Positions 9,659 through 18,265 are shown, counted from the stretch's first letter. The stretch is DNA of 64,000 nucleotides from an uncultured Prevotellaceae bacterium (GCA_946415705.1 CAMKTN010000001.1:58709-122708), one strand, 5' to 3'. The notes: generated by a model from the letters alone, not told the origin. Numbers and translations: made by a program.

Positions 9659-11008
9659 CCAGTTATATACCGTCCTTGCCGTCCCCAGCTCTGTCCACGG
9701 TGTCACCGCCGCTTCCACCAGCTCGATCTCTATACCACCCTCTTCGTTGATCTTGAAGATGTAGGTGTAGCTGTAGCCGGGCAGCCAACGCATATATTCC
9801 GCCGGCACGACACATTCCTTGGTTTCTGACTTGGTTTCTGTCTTTATCTTTGTATTGATGGTCACCTGCAGTTTGTAGCTGCCCTGCGACGTACACGGCA
9901 GCACCATGTACCAACCATCGTCTGTATCTGTATAGACTTTCGTATCATCCTCGGCATCGAAGTCCTCAGTGAAGGCTTCGAGGCGATTGTCAGCATCGGG
10001 CGTGACGGTGTACCACTCGCGCGTGGCAGTCCCCGTCAGGGGATAGATGACGGTCACGGTACCGCTCATCGGAATCTTCACCTTGTCGCCATCCCCCGCT
10101 GTGTAGTCCGTCGTGGGCTTGAACGTCTGGTCGGAGAGCGTGAGTCCCTCACGGGGATACACATATTTATATATATAGCGCACGCGCGCGTAGGGCTTCA
10201 GGAACTCCAGCTGCACGGGCTTGCCGAACTGCTTGTCCGGATAGGCGACAAGATTGCCGTCGCTGAACCACAGTCGTGTGAAGTAAGGCGTGGCAGCCAT
10301 CTCAGCGGCTGTCGCATCCTTATCGTATTTTCCTGAGCCATTCCACACCCTCGCCTTAGCCTTCATGGACACCGCGTAAGCCGGATATTCCCCAGTAGCC
10401 TCATAAGCCCCATAAGTCTCATAGGCCCCGTATGCCCCATAGGTCTCATAGGTCCCATAGGTATTATAAGTCTCCTCTGCCTTGGCGGCGGGGTCAGCGA
10501 CCTCGCCCCCCCACTTTGTCACCGCGAAGAAGCGGTAGGCGGCAGCGCTCCAGTCCCAGTACTTGATGGTCTGGTCAGGGGAAGGCATGACATACTCCCA
10601 GTTGCTGCTGTTCGAGGTCGTCGTGCCTGCGCTGTTCTCCTGCCACTCCACGACATAGCCGGGGAAAACCTTCTGCAGGTCGCCGTAGTTGCCGTCCGTG
10701 CAGCTCATGTTCTTGTAGCCCCAGACATTGAAGGTCGAGACAGCCAGCTCGCTCAGCGGTGTGCCAGCGCGCGTTATCAGCTGTTCCTCTTCCTCATGCC
10801 CGCTGAACGTGATCGCCGTCTCCACCACCGGCTCCTCCACCTCCGGCGTCACCACCTGCACCACCTCCGGCTCCTCATCAGAAGAACAAGCACCCAGCAG
10901 CCCCATGAGCCCTATAAGGCCTATTGGCCCTATAAGCCCACGCAGCCCCTGTGCCCCTCTCCTCTGAGAGTTGCCCATGCCCAGTGCTATGTTCTTTATC
11001 TTTAGCAT
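9656..11008 (-). CDS. Fimbrillin-family lipoprotein with Tyr-rich repeat insert, 450 aa
   Basis: Probable fimbrial structural subunit. The lipobox is LLGAC (Cys at residue 41). The block NWEYV..QTIKYWDWSAAAYRFFAV also occurs in both larger fimbrillins of this locus (NWEYVG..QTIKYWDY), which supports common ancestry. The C-terminus (VTPWTELGTARTVYNW) resembles other fimbrillins. Residues about 180-210 are a low-complexity tract of TYGTYETYGAYGAYETYGAY type, encoded by the CCCATARGC minisatellite (10380-10470), and residues ~22-40 of the signal peptide come from a second tract of that family. The leader between 11009 and 11055 carries TAATCTCT/TAATCTTT simple repeats like those before the antitoxin and the 700-aa fimbrillin. 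Orthologues may show length variation in the Tyr-rich tract. Confidence 0.75.
   Translation of the reverse strand: MLKIKNIALGMGNSQRRGAQGLRGLIGPIGLIGLMGLLGACSSDEEPEVVQVVTPEVEEPVVETAITFSGHEEEEQLITRAGTPLSELAVSTFNVWGYKNMSCTDGNYGDLQKVFPGYVVEWQENSAGTTTSNSSNWEYVMPSPDQTIKYWDWSAAAYRFFAVTKWGGEVADPAAKAEETYNTYGTYETYGAYGAYETYGAYEATGEYPAYAVSMKAKARVWNGSGKYDKDATAAEMAATPYFTRLWFSDGNLVAYPDKQFGKPVQLEFLKPYARVRYIYKYVYPREGLTLSDQTFKPTTDYTAGDGDKVKIPMSGTVTVIYPLTGTATREWYTVTPDADNRLEAFTEDFDAEDDTKVYTDTDDGWYMVLPCTSQGSYKLQVTINTKIKTETKSETKECVVPAEYMRWLPGYSYTYIFKINEEGGIEIELVEAAVTPWTELGTARTVYNW
10377..10470 (-). repeat. CCCATARGC minisatellite inside the 450-aa fimbrillin-type gene
   Basis: About ten 9-bp units (ATAAGCCCC, ATAGGTCTC, ATAGGTCCC), read as a Tyr/Gly/Thr/Glu tract with period three (TYETYGAYGAY). 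Confidence 0.85.
10896..10960 (-). repeat. CCCATARGC minisatellite in the 450-aa lipoprotein signal peptide
   Basis: Units such as ATGAGCCCT, ATAAGGCCT, ATTGGCCCT, read as GLIGPIGLIGLMGLLGAC. Confidence 0.8.
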
Positions 11009-11055
11009 CTCTAATCTCTAATCTTTAATCTATCGCTTCGCCACCGCCTTGTGGA

Positions 11056-11379
11056 TTATTTTTCAATTCTTTTTATCAGGTTCTGTGGTGCACGACGCGT
11101 GTCCCAGATGTCTTCGATGATTACAGTATCGTTTGCTTCGTTATACCAGTATATGATTTTAAATCGTTTGTTGATGAGACAGGAACGATAGACAGGGAGG
11201 TGGCTTTCCAGCAAAGGCTCTCGGAATCCCATACCAGGGAAGAGGGATAGTGCATCTGTTAGAGACTCTATCCTTCGAGCCATCTTCAGCGCTGTAAAGC
11301 TGCCGAAGTTCATGACTCCACTCCAGTAGAGTTCTCTACGCATCGCCTTTGCCTTACCAGTCCACTTTACCGTAGCCAT
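11056..11379 (-). CDS. ParE/RelE-type toxin, 107 aa
   Basis: A short basic protein with the layout of the ParE/RelE superfamily: an N-terminal helical part (ARRIESLTDALSLFPGMGF) and the strand pair YRSCLINKRFKIIYWYNEANDTVIIEDIWDTRRAP, where [FY]xI[IV]Y..[ND]..V.I..[IV][WF]DTRR is the family hallmark. RelE-type relatives cleave mRNA on ribosomes and ParE-type relatives poison gyrase; the sequence alone does not say which applies. Its start overlaps the end of the upstream 111-aa gene by 13 bp, the usual coupling of antitoxin and toxin. The pair lies between two fimbrillin genes in the same orientation. Confidence 0.8.
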   Translation of the reverse strand: MATVKWTGKAKAMRRELYWSGVMNFGSFTALKMARRIESLTDALSLFPGMGFREPLLESHLPVYRSCLINKRFKIIYWYNEANDTVIIEDIWDTRRAPQNLIKRIEK

Positions 11380-11702
11380 GGAAATTCTCTTTTTAGTTCT
11401 TCGCGAGATTCCTCTTCCGTGTAAACCTCTCCTCGCAGATACTGTTGATGCGACTCATCAATGCGGGCATACAGTTCTTCGAGGGTGTAGGGCGGCAGGC
11501 CACTGTTGTAAGAATCCCAGACTTCGTCGTCATCAATGTCCTCTTCGCTAACCACTTCCTGAGTGATATAGCCTATTAGACACCTCTTGTCTGCCGTGCT
11601 CAGACTGCTAATCTGTGTGAGCAGACCGCTGTTCACCAGATTTTCGCTCATGCCGTATGTCATCGCCACCGGCTCGCAGACTTTATCCTTGTATTCTTCC
11701 AT
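11367..11702 (-). CDS. Probable antitoxin of the ParE/RelE-type pair, 111 aa
   Basis: An acidic 111-aa protein (Asp/Glu-rich EEDIDDDEVWDSYNSG segment; C-terminal YTEEESREELKREFPWLR) encoded immediately before, and overlapping by 13 bp, the ParE/RelE-type toxin. Its role is inferred mainly from this position and from the acidic C-terminal half that would bind the basic toxin; I do not see a clear ribbon-helix-helix or Xre DNA-binding motif. The last ~40 residues (LEELYARIDES..) look like the toxin-binding helices of unclassified Bacteroidota antitoxins. ATG at 11702 is followed upstream by ~45 bp of 7-bp AATCTCT/AATCTTT repeats. Confidence 0.65.
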   Translation of the reverse strand: MEEYKDKVCEPVAMTYGMSENLVNSGLLTQISSLSTADKRCLIGYITQEVVSEEDIDDDEVWDSYNSGLPPYTLEELYARIDESHQQYLRGEVYTEEESREELKREFPWLR

Positions 11703-11750
11703 ATTCTTTAATCTCTAATCTTTAATCTCTTATCTCTAATCTTTACTCTC
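11703..11750. repeat. 7-bp AATCTCT/AATCTTT repeat before the antitoxin gene
   Basis: Six to seven units of TAATCTC or TAATCTT just upstream of ATG 11702; similar tracts occur at 11007-11033 and 14082-14127. Confidence 0.85.
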
Positions 11751-11757
11751 TCACTTC

Positions 11758-11942
11758 GGCCCCGCCTCGTGGATTGTTTTTTCTTTTTTCTTTTGTACTC
11801 TGATGCGGAGTCGAACCGCATCAGAGTTGAGTTTCCTTTCTCACTCCCCTCTCTTCCCCCTCCCGCCCTTACGGGCCGGGTCGGGGGTGGGTCTTTCTCT
11901 CAGACAAAAGAGAAGTGGAGAGTGAGGAGAGGGAGAGGATTA
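11758..11942. repeat. 3'-flank repeat of fimbrillin paralogue B (copy 1)
   Basis: By eye identical over ~178 bp to 14134-14311, and with one extra base the match runs on to the fimbrillin stop codon. It holds a 12-bp perfect stem (ACTCTGATGCGG / CCGCATCAGAGT, loop AGTCGAA), a poly-T/C tract and a REP-like palindrome (CCCGCCCTTACGGGC). Confidence 0.9.
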
Positions 11943-14042
11943 AGGAACGATCTTGATGACCTTGTAGGAATAGACACCAGGATTGTCAACAACTTTCTTG
12001 TAGTAGTGAGCTTCTGCATCGTATACAGCATCTCCTACAGGTGATGTGCATGTAATATCTGTATAAAGATTAAATGCTGCTTTGGCTGCGGTGAATGCTG
12101 TTGCATCTGCGATTACAACTTCTTGTCCGTTCGTTTTATATGTCCGTTCAGTATCAACATATTCAATAACGATAGCTGTAGTGGCAGTGGTAGCTGCAAC
12201 GCCCGTAAGTTTCAAAGCTGATGTCCACTTCTTGAAGTATGTGCCATCAACATATGTGCTGGGAGCCGCTGTTGTACAGCCTTTGTCAGTGTAGTAACCT
12301 GTAGGCCAACCAGTAGGCTCAGCCGTCAATGGTACAGCAATAGAGAGCCAATTACCATCCTCGCTGGGTATTTCTGTTGCCTGGGCGGGTGCGGCAGTGA
12401 AGCAGGTAGCGTCATCAGCGTTTTTAAGAACCGTTGTAATCTTCTTGGCAGCATCTTTAACTGAAATCTCTGCGAGGGATTCTGCTACAGCAGCCTCAGT
12501 GATGGGGAAGTTGGTCGCATCAGTCGTGGTCGCAAGATAAACATTTACTTTAGTACCAAGACCGATAGGATCAACGACAGTACTACCATCCATGAATGTT
12601 ACATAGATGTCGCTACCAGACTCATATTGCTCCTTATCATAGGTATATTTCCCAGCTTTCACACCAAATGTAGTAATGCTAGGTTCGCTGATTGTTGTGA
12701 TGTACTCAGCCTGACCATCTTCAGCAATAGTCTCTGTTGCATCGAACGTGATGGGCCACAGGCCAGCAGGACCTAAAGAAGGATTCGTATGGCCATTGTT
12801 GTTGTCGCTAATCTTGAAGAGATAGGTGTACTTGTAGTTGGGCTTCCACTGCAGGTAGTTATATGGAATCTCGGCTGTAGCATCCGTAACATTAATTGTC
12901 TCATGAGTAATAGGATTGTAAAGTGTGTAACAACACTTCAATTTCAGACTATTCCCATGAATGTATGGAATAACAGGTGTGTATTCACCCACGCCATCAC
13001 CGTTTTCATCGGTATCCCAAGTGGGTGACGCTGCGGTTTTATTCAGTACAGTGATTGTGCTAATACCGTTAATATTGGTACCAAGAATGAGGTCTGCTGC
13101 AGCAGCTGTTGGAGAAGCTGGGGTTCCAGCCAAAATGATGGGGCGGTTTTCGAAGTCTGTAGCGCCATCTCCATAAGTGACTGTTAGAGTTCCCGTATAG
13201 TTTTTGCCAGAAATGTTGGGGCAGATTGCACCAAATGCGTCCTGATCACTTGTATTCTTTGCTGCGACATCGCTAGTAACTTTGAAACTAATGGCAGAAA
13301 CATCATATCCAGGAATGGTTTCATAAATACCTACGCGTATTTGAGAGAGAATATTACGGAAGTTAAATGTAACATTACCACCATAGGCGTTGGTCGCAGT
13401 GCGATCAGCACCTGCCGACTGGTCAATTTTCACACGATCTGCAAGAAACAATTTATCTAATGATGCACCTGAGCCAATGGTGAGTGTATAACCCTTCTGA
13501 TAAACATTATCTGCGCCCGTTGTGTTCTTTTGTATTACTACTTTACCGTCGGAAATGTCCGTATTCAGAGCTGAAATTGCAGTAAATGTGTATGATGCTG
13601 CACTGTAGTCCCAATACTTGATTGTTTGTGCATCAACTGTTACAGTCGTCGTTGCTGAACCGTCATACATTTTAACGTTACTTTGAGAGATAGGGGTAAC
13701 TCCCACGTATTCCCAATTCTTGGTGTTGGAAGTGGTCGTATAAGCGGTGTTAGCACCATACTGCACGGTGTAGTTGGGAAATACAAGCTTACCATCTGCA
13801 TATTTAGTCTTTTCCGTTTCACCTTTCTCGCCATAAACGATAAAGTAATTACCTAATGCAGTTGCAGCATCAGCCCCAGTCTTTTCTGCTCTTGTTACGG
13901 CAGACGTATTCAGATTAAAGCTAATAGCCTCCTCCCCGCTTCCGGCTCCGAGAAGGTTCTCATCGCCTACGAACTTCTCGTCGGCGCAGCTGACCATCAT
14001 CGTGATGGCGGTTGCTGCGAGAATAAAATACTTCGTTTTCAT
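11940..14042 (-). CDS. Large fimbrillin-like lipoprotein (paralogue B), 700 aa
   Basis: Putative major fimbrial subunit. MKTKYFILAATAITMMVSC-A is a lipoprotein signal with Cys19, as in FimA/Mfa1-type pilins, which are lipidated, exported and then processed by an Arg-gingipain-like protease. A candidate processing region is the Arg-containing SAVTRAEKTG at ~53-62 (inference). The central part has NWEYVG, QTIKYWDYSAASYTF and YLQWKPNYKYTYLFKISD, the last shared with the 740-aa paralogue (YTKWLPNYAYTYIFKISD). The C-terminal third is Thr/Ala-rich and is where the two paralogues differ most. Its 3' flank (~190 bp including the stop codon) is essentially identical to that of the 740-aa paralogue, which suggests cassette duplication or gene conversion. 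Confidence 0.8.
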   Translation of the reverse strand: MKTKYFILAATAITMMVSCADEKFVGDENLLGAGSGEEAISFNLNTSAVTRAEKTGADAATALGNYFIVYGEKGETEKTKYADGKLVFPNYTVQYGANTAYTTTSNTKNWEYVGVTPISQSNVKMYDGSATTTVTVDAQTIKYWDYSAASYTFTAISALNTDISDGKVVIQKNTTGADNVYQKGYTLTIGSGASLDKLFLADRVKIDQSAGADRTATNAYGGNVTFNFRNILSQIRVGIYETIPGYDVSAISFKVTSDVAAKNTSDQDAFGAICPNISGKNYTGTLTVTYGDGATDFENRPIILAGTPASPTAAAADLILGTNINGISTITVLNKTAASPTWDTDENGDGVGEYTPVIPYIHGNSLKLKCCYTLYNPITHETINVTDATAEIPYNYLQWKPNYKYTYLFKISDNNNGHTNPSLGPAGLWPITFDATETIAEDGQAEYITTISEPSITTFGVKAGKYTYDKEQYESGSDIYVTFMDGSTVVDPIGLGTKVNVYLATTTDATNFPITEAAVAESLAEISVKDAAKKITTVLKNADDATCFTAAPAQATEIPSEDGNWLSIAVPLTAEPTGWPTGYYTDKGCTTAAPSTYVDGTYFKKWTSALKLTGVAATTATTAIVIEYVDTERTYKTNGQEVVIADATAFTAAKAAFNLYTDITCTSPVGDAVYDAEAHYYKKVVDNPGVYSYKVIKIVP

Positions 14043-14081
14043 AATTGTGTTGTTTGAGTTGTTATTAATAATGTTGCTTAT

Positions 14082-14127
14082 CTCTAATCTCTTATCTTTA
14101 ATCTTTAATCTCTAATCTTTAATCTAT
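14082..14127. repeat. 7-bp AATCTCT/AATCTTT repeat upstream of the 700-aa fimbrillin
   Basis: Six units of the same 7-bp repeat, ~40 bp upstream of ATG 14042. Confidence 0.85.
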
Positions 14128-14133
14128 CCTTGA

Positions 14134-14319
14134 GGCCCCGCCTCGTGGATTGTTTTTTCTTTTTTCTTTTGTACTCTGATGCGGAGTCGAACCGCATCAG
14201 AGTTGAGTTTCCTTTCTCACTCCCCTCTCTTCCCCCTCCCGCCCTTACGGGCCGGGTCGGGGGTGGGTCTTTCTCTCAGACAAAAGAGAAGTGGAGAGTG
14301 AGGAGAGGGATGAGGATTA
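14134..14319. repeat. 3'-flank repeat of fimbrillin paralogue A (copy 2)
   Basis: Second copy of the ~185-bp flank described at 11758-11942, likewise ending at the stop codon of a fimbrillin gene. Confidence 0.9.
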
Positions 14320-16539
14320 AGGAGCAGGAGCAACAACCTTGATGACCTTCACAGCGTATGCACCTTCGTTATGGTTATATACATCGAAGTAGAAATTACC
14401 GTCTGTGAAACTCGTAGCCTTTGTAGAAAGAATAGTACCCTCATAAAGACCTGTTACGTCGTCGCCGACCTTAGTCTGCTTGAAGGTGTAGGATACATAA
14501 ATGCCCTTAGCATCAACGTTCTTGACGAAGTAGACCTTACCAGCCTTAGCTTTGCCATCACCAGAAGTTTCAGCAACTATAGAACTAAGGGCAACCTCAT
14601 AATACTTTTGAGCTGATGTGTTATCAACTGCATCTGCAGCTAAATGGTAAATCTTCTCGTCAGCAGCAGCAGGTGTCACAACATATACATAAGCGAATGT
14701 GCCTGTTAGACCCGTAAGATCAATCTCGGCAACATCACCAGGAGTAACACTGATAGGCTCATCGTCAACACCATTAACGATAGCATCTGCTGCATTGTTA
14801 ATCACTTGACCTGCGCCTTGAGTTTGAGCAGTAAGAGTAATGCCATTGCGACCAACAGGACTTGCAGCGGTATAAGCATATTCTGCTTTACGGTTCTGGA
14901 GAGCGTCCATTACAGAAGCCTCAGAAATGGTTGTTGTACCATCTGATGTAACCTTGAAGAAGAGAGAATTACTAGAGCTCAGGCCTGAAATAGGAGTTGG
15001 AGTAGCACCGCTATTGTTCATTACCTTAACATACAACTTATTACCATCATTTTGATACTCGTCAGGTACAGTGTATGCTCCGTTATTACCGGTATTATGA
15101 CCCTGCTGATAGGTTGTAATAGAAGGAGTAGCAACGGTAGTAACAGTTGTCTGCTCTGCATCTGCTTCATAAACTTGAGCTACAACGGCATCGAAGGTGA
15201 TGGGGAACAAACCAGCATCCTTATCTGTGGCTCCGGTCCAACCATTGGTATTGTCAGAAATCTTGAAGATATAGGTGTAAGCGTAGTTAGGCAACCACTT
15301 GGTATAAGTAGATGGAACTACGGCTCTAGCACCCTTAACAGTAATGGTCTCAGCAGCGCCATCGATAGGAACCAATGTGTAATTTACACGAAGAGTCAAA
15401 GCCGAAGGAGCATTTACAGGAAATACAGTCTGATAAAAAGCATCAGCAGGATCACCTACAAATGATGCATTAGGAAGGGTACGACCCAAGTAAATATTAT
15501 CGTCTGTGACTTCAGCCCTTTCTCTACCCTTTAACTGAGGACTAGCCAGAGTACCGAATGTCAAATACTTGTCATAAGTCATAGGACCTACACCAGGAGC
15601 GGCTACAGTTGCAGAGGCTTTGTTGTAGTCCGCTTCACCATCATTTGTATTACCAACATGATTGAAGATGACATTCACCTTTCCCTTGTTAGGAATACCG
15701 TTTGCATCAGCACTGATTAACTTACCAGTTCCATTCTTAAGAGCATCTGTTAAATCTGTTGTCCCATCTACGGTATAGAATACAACATCCTTTACAGAAT
15801 AACCTGGAACAGTCTCATACAAAGCTAGACGAATCTTTGCGCCAAGGCTTTTAAACTGCAGCTGGACCACTTTACCATAGTTAGCTAGCGGAACCTCTAC
15901 GATATCTGATATGTAGGCTTGCTTAAGAGCCGTAGTACTTGGGATATCGAAAGTATAAGCAGTTGCACCACTAGTAAGGGTTGTACCATACTTCATAGCA
16001 GTTACGCCTATTTGGTTAGCAGCTCCAGAATTGTTTAAGACAGCCTCACATGTGCCAGTAGAGAATGCGAGGAAGTCATACTGTTCCGTAGCGTAATCCC
16101 AATACTTGATGGTCTGAGCACCTGAAGTAGAAGACAACTTCACACGATCGTAGTTTTCTGGTAATCTTTCGGCAGGAGTGGCTGAACTCTGATCGATACC
16201 TACATACTCCCAGTTGTGAGTGTTAGACTTTGTGGTACCGGCGGTATTAGCATCATAGTGTACCAGATAGTTGTCAAATACAAGTGTAGGAGTAGGGTGA
16301 GCGTCATCCTCTGTACCCTTAGTACCTGTGACGTAGAAATTGTAACCGAGCTTTTCAGCAGCGGTAGCGCCTGTAAGTGCACGGGTTGCATTCGGCATAT
16401 TGAAGCCGAAGCCAATGGAGCCGTCGCCGGCGGCTTCGGCAGCCAGGGTGGCGTCGTTGTCCCCGATGAACTCATCGTTTACGCAGCTGGTGAGCGCGAA
16501 GGTTGCCATAGCAGCGAGGAAAAATAATTTAGTTTTCAT
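14317..16539 (-). CDS. Large fimbrillin-like lipoprotein (paralogue A), 740 aa
   Basis: Paralogue of the next gene downstream and the other candidate major pilin. MKTKLFFLAAMATFALTSC-V gives a lipoprotein signal with Cys19. NMPNATRALTGATA near residues 49-62 resembles the maturation region of Bacteroidota pilins, with an Arg before small residues. Shared blocks with the 700-aa paralogue are NWEYVG, QTIKYWDYATEQYDFLAFSTG, the tract ending YAYTYIFKISDNTNGW, and FPITFDA. It lies 395 bp downstream of the DUF5119 lipoprotein, the longest gap in the fimbrial locus, so it may have its own promoter or leader; a small hairpin (16595-16613) lies in that gap. Codon use is more AT-rich than in the flanking DUF3575/DUF5119 genes, as is common for pilin genes under diversifying exchange. 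Confidence 0.8.
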   Translation of the reverse strand: MKTKLFFLAAMATFALTSCVNDEFIGDNDATLAAEAAGDGSIGFGFNMPNATRALTGATAAEKLGYNFYVTGTKGTEDDAHPTPTLVFDNYLVHYDANTAGTTKSNTHNWEYVGIDQSSATPAERLPENYDRVKLSSTSGAQTIKYWDYATEQYDFLAFSTGTCEAVLNNSGAANQIGVTAMKYGTTLTSGATAYTFDIPSTTALKQAYISDIVEVPLANYGKVVQLQFKSLGAKIRLALYETVPGYSVKDVVFYTVDGTTDLTDALKNGTGKLISADANGIPNKGKVNVIFNHVGNTNDGEADYNKASATVAAPGVGPMTYDKYLTFGTLASPQLKGRERAEVTDDNIYLGRTLPNASFVGDPADAFYQTVFPVNAPSALTLRVNYTLVPIDGAAETITVKGARAVVPSTYTKWLPNYAYTYIFKISDNTNGWTGATDKDAGLFPITFDAVVAQVYEADAEQTTVTTVATPSITTYQQGHNTGNNGAYTVPDEYQNDGNKLYVKVMNNSGATPTPISGLSSSNSLFFKVTSDGTTTISEASVMDALQNRKAEYAYTAASPVGRNGITLTAQTQGAGQVINNAADAIVNGVDDEPISVTPGDVAEIDLTGLTGTFAYVYVVTPAAADEKIYHLAADAVDNTSAQKYYEVALSSIVAETSGDGKAKAGKVYFVKNVDAKGIYVSYTFKQTKVGDDVTGLYEGTILSTKATSFTDGNFYFDVYNHNEGAYAVKVIKVVAPAP

Positions 16540-16934
16540 AATTGTAAAAAATTAAGTTGTGAATAAAAAAATTGGTTTGTTTCTTGTTTTGGGTCCGATT
16601 CGTTTGGAATCGGCGTTAAGTGATTAATTCGTTTAACTGCTCTCTGATTTGTTGTTGGGTTGTTTAATTGTGCACTGTCTGTTTCGTAATAACTCGTTTT
16701 TGTTTGATGGATTAATACTTATTTAGTTTAATGAATTTATGAATCATTGATGGTTGAATTTATGAGTAATTTATGTGAGATAGTCAGGCCTTTTACATGA
16801 ATTATCCATGAATTATATCACGAATTTATCATGAATTATATGTCTTATTGTCACCTTACGTCTCATTGTCTAATTTTATGAATAATTTATGATTGAATTT
16901 GTGAGTAATTTATGTTAGGAATTATTGGTTTCAA
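16540..16934. other. AT-rich gap between DUF5119 and 740-aa fimbrillin genes
   Basis: Contains a hairpin CCGATTC-GTTTG-GAATCGG (16595-16613) and two copies of TGAATTT(A/G)TGAGTAATTTATG (16754, 16892). No gene and no clear TAnnTTTG box seen; it probably serves as the leader for the major fimbrillin. Confidence 0.6.
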
Positions 16935-18203
16935 TTACATATCGAACTCCCATGTTCCGCCGTCCTCGAAGTCCTTGACCACGGCGTCGAAGCCGGAGCC
17001 GCCTCGGCGCTGGGGGATGGGCACGGTGTCCAGGTCGAGCTCCACGGTGAGGACACCGCCTTTGAAGCGGCGGCGCACCTGGTCGGTGACATCGAAGACG
17101 AGGGTGGAGTCCATACCGTTGTAGAACTGCATGGTGACATCGATGTAGTGGCGCTGCTGGTCGGTGACCTGGCTGTGGTGCGTCAGCTTGTGTGGCGTCT
17201 GGCCGCACATGCCGAAGGTCATGAGGCGTCCTCCGATGATGTCGGCGTGCTCAACGATCTTCCGCTTGGGGGCATCCTTAGGGGTATCATAAGGCACGAG
17301 CGGGAGGTCCTTCTTCATTCGGCAGTTGTAATAGACCGTGATGGCGTCGTCGCCCGCACGTCCGCTGTTGAGGGTTGTCGAGCGCGCCATGCCGGAGAGG
17401 TTGGCATTACCATCGACACCCGTCACACGGCCTTTGTTATGGTGGAGTATCACTTGCGTAAGATATATATAGGTGATGGGCTGCAGCAACATATTCAATG
17501 TTCGCACGTAAATGCCACGCTCCTTATTATATACGAACCCGCGCAGGTCGGGGTTGATGTCGATGGCCTGTTCGTAGGCTGCAAACAGGGGCTCGGGGGA
17601 GTAGAACGACCTGTTGTAGCGGGGGGCATGGTAGCGCGACATCTGCATGGAGGGGTTGGTGTATGCCATGACCGAGTCGAGCGTTGTCTCCTCGTCGAAG
17701 ACCAGGCTCTGCACGCCGTCCAAGGTCTGGATATCGTTCCACGCCAGCAGATCCCAGTAGCCCCAGTCGAAGCGGTCTCTAAAGTACCGGCCCTGGATGG
17801 GCGGCGGTGCGTGGACATAGGTATGCGGCGCGTATGCCTCCGAGCCCGTGTAGTAGCGGCGCAGGTTGAAGGCGGTAGGTTCCGCGTAGCCCAGCTCGCC
17901 GAAGATCTCCCTATCGACGTCATCCCAGTCGTAGTACCACTCCGCCTTCCAGTCGTAGTGGACATCGAAGGACAGCTCATAGTCCCAGAGCACGTCCAAC
18001 TCCAGTTCCACCTCCGGCATCTGTATCTCCAGCTCACGAGCATCATAGAGATGCAGGAGAGGCTCACGCTCGCAGGAAGTGAGGGATAAGATTGAAACAT
18101 TGAAACATTGAAACATGGAGAGAAAGCATAGCAGACGGCCTGCGACAATGCGGGCGCGCTGTCGCAATGCTGTCATGTTCACTATGTTCTTTCTCTTCAT
18201 CAT
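16935..18203 (-). CDS. DUF5119-family lipoprotein, fimbrial locus, 422 aa
   Basis: Lipoprotein with lipobox LTSC (Cys44) and, downstream, the aromatic-rich N-terminal domain of DUF5119 proteins found in Bacteroidota fimbrial operons (DVLWDYELSFDVHYDWKAEW, and later the WGYWDLLAWNDIQTLDG block). The C-terminal half (GVLTVELDLDTVPIP) is beta-rich. Such proteins are probable anchors or assembly factors of Mfa-type fimbriae; this is inference from family context. Part of the signal peptide (SMFQCFNVSILSL) is encoded by a GAAACATT tandem repeat at 18089-18116. The gene follows the DUF3575 protein by 62 bp, so co-transcription is likely. Start ATG at 18203 or 18200 (MM); ATG at 18176 also keeps the lipobox. 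Confidence 0.7.
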   Translation of the reverse strand: MMKRKNIVNMTALRQRARIVAGRLLCFLSMFQCFNVSILSLTSCEREPLLHLYDARELEIQMPEVELELDVLWDYELSFDVHYDWKAEWYYDWDDVDREIFGELGYAEPTAFNLRRYYTGSEAYAPHTYVHAPPPIQGRYFRDRFDWGYWDLLAWNDIQTLDGVQSLVFDEETTLDSVMAYTNPSMQMSRYHAPRYNRSFYSPEPLFAAYEQAIDINPDLRGFVYNKERGIYVRTLNMLLQPITYIYLTQVILHHNKGRVTGVDGNANLSGMARSTTLNSGRAGDDAITVYYNCRMKKDLPLVPYDTPKDAPKRKIVEHADIIGGRLMTFGMCGQTPHKLTHHSQVTDQQRHYIDVTMQFYNGMDSTLVFDVTDQVRRRFKGGVLTVELDLDTVPIPQRRGGSGFDAVVKDFEDGGTWEFDM

Positions 18204-18265
18204 TTTGATGCTTTCGCTTTAGTCTTCGTTATTTCGTTTTCTTTTTCGTTATTACGTTATTACGA

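Noticed and set aside
11815..11845. Intrinsic terminator at the fimbrillin flank hairpin
   Set aside because: On the transcribed minus strand the stem is followed by an A-rich and not a T-rich run, so it does not fit a terminator in that direction.
11815..14221. tRNA genes at the GGTTCGACTCC hairpins
   Set aside because: Only a T-arm-like hairpin is present; no anticodon arm, D-arm or acceptor stem can be drawn.
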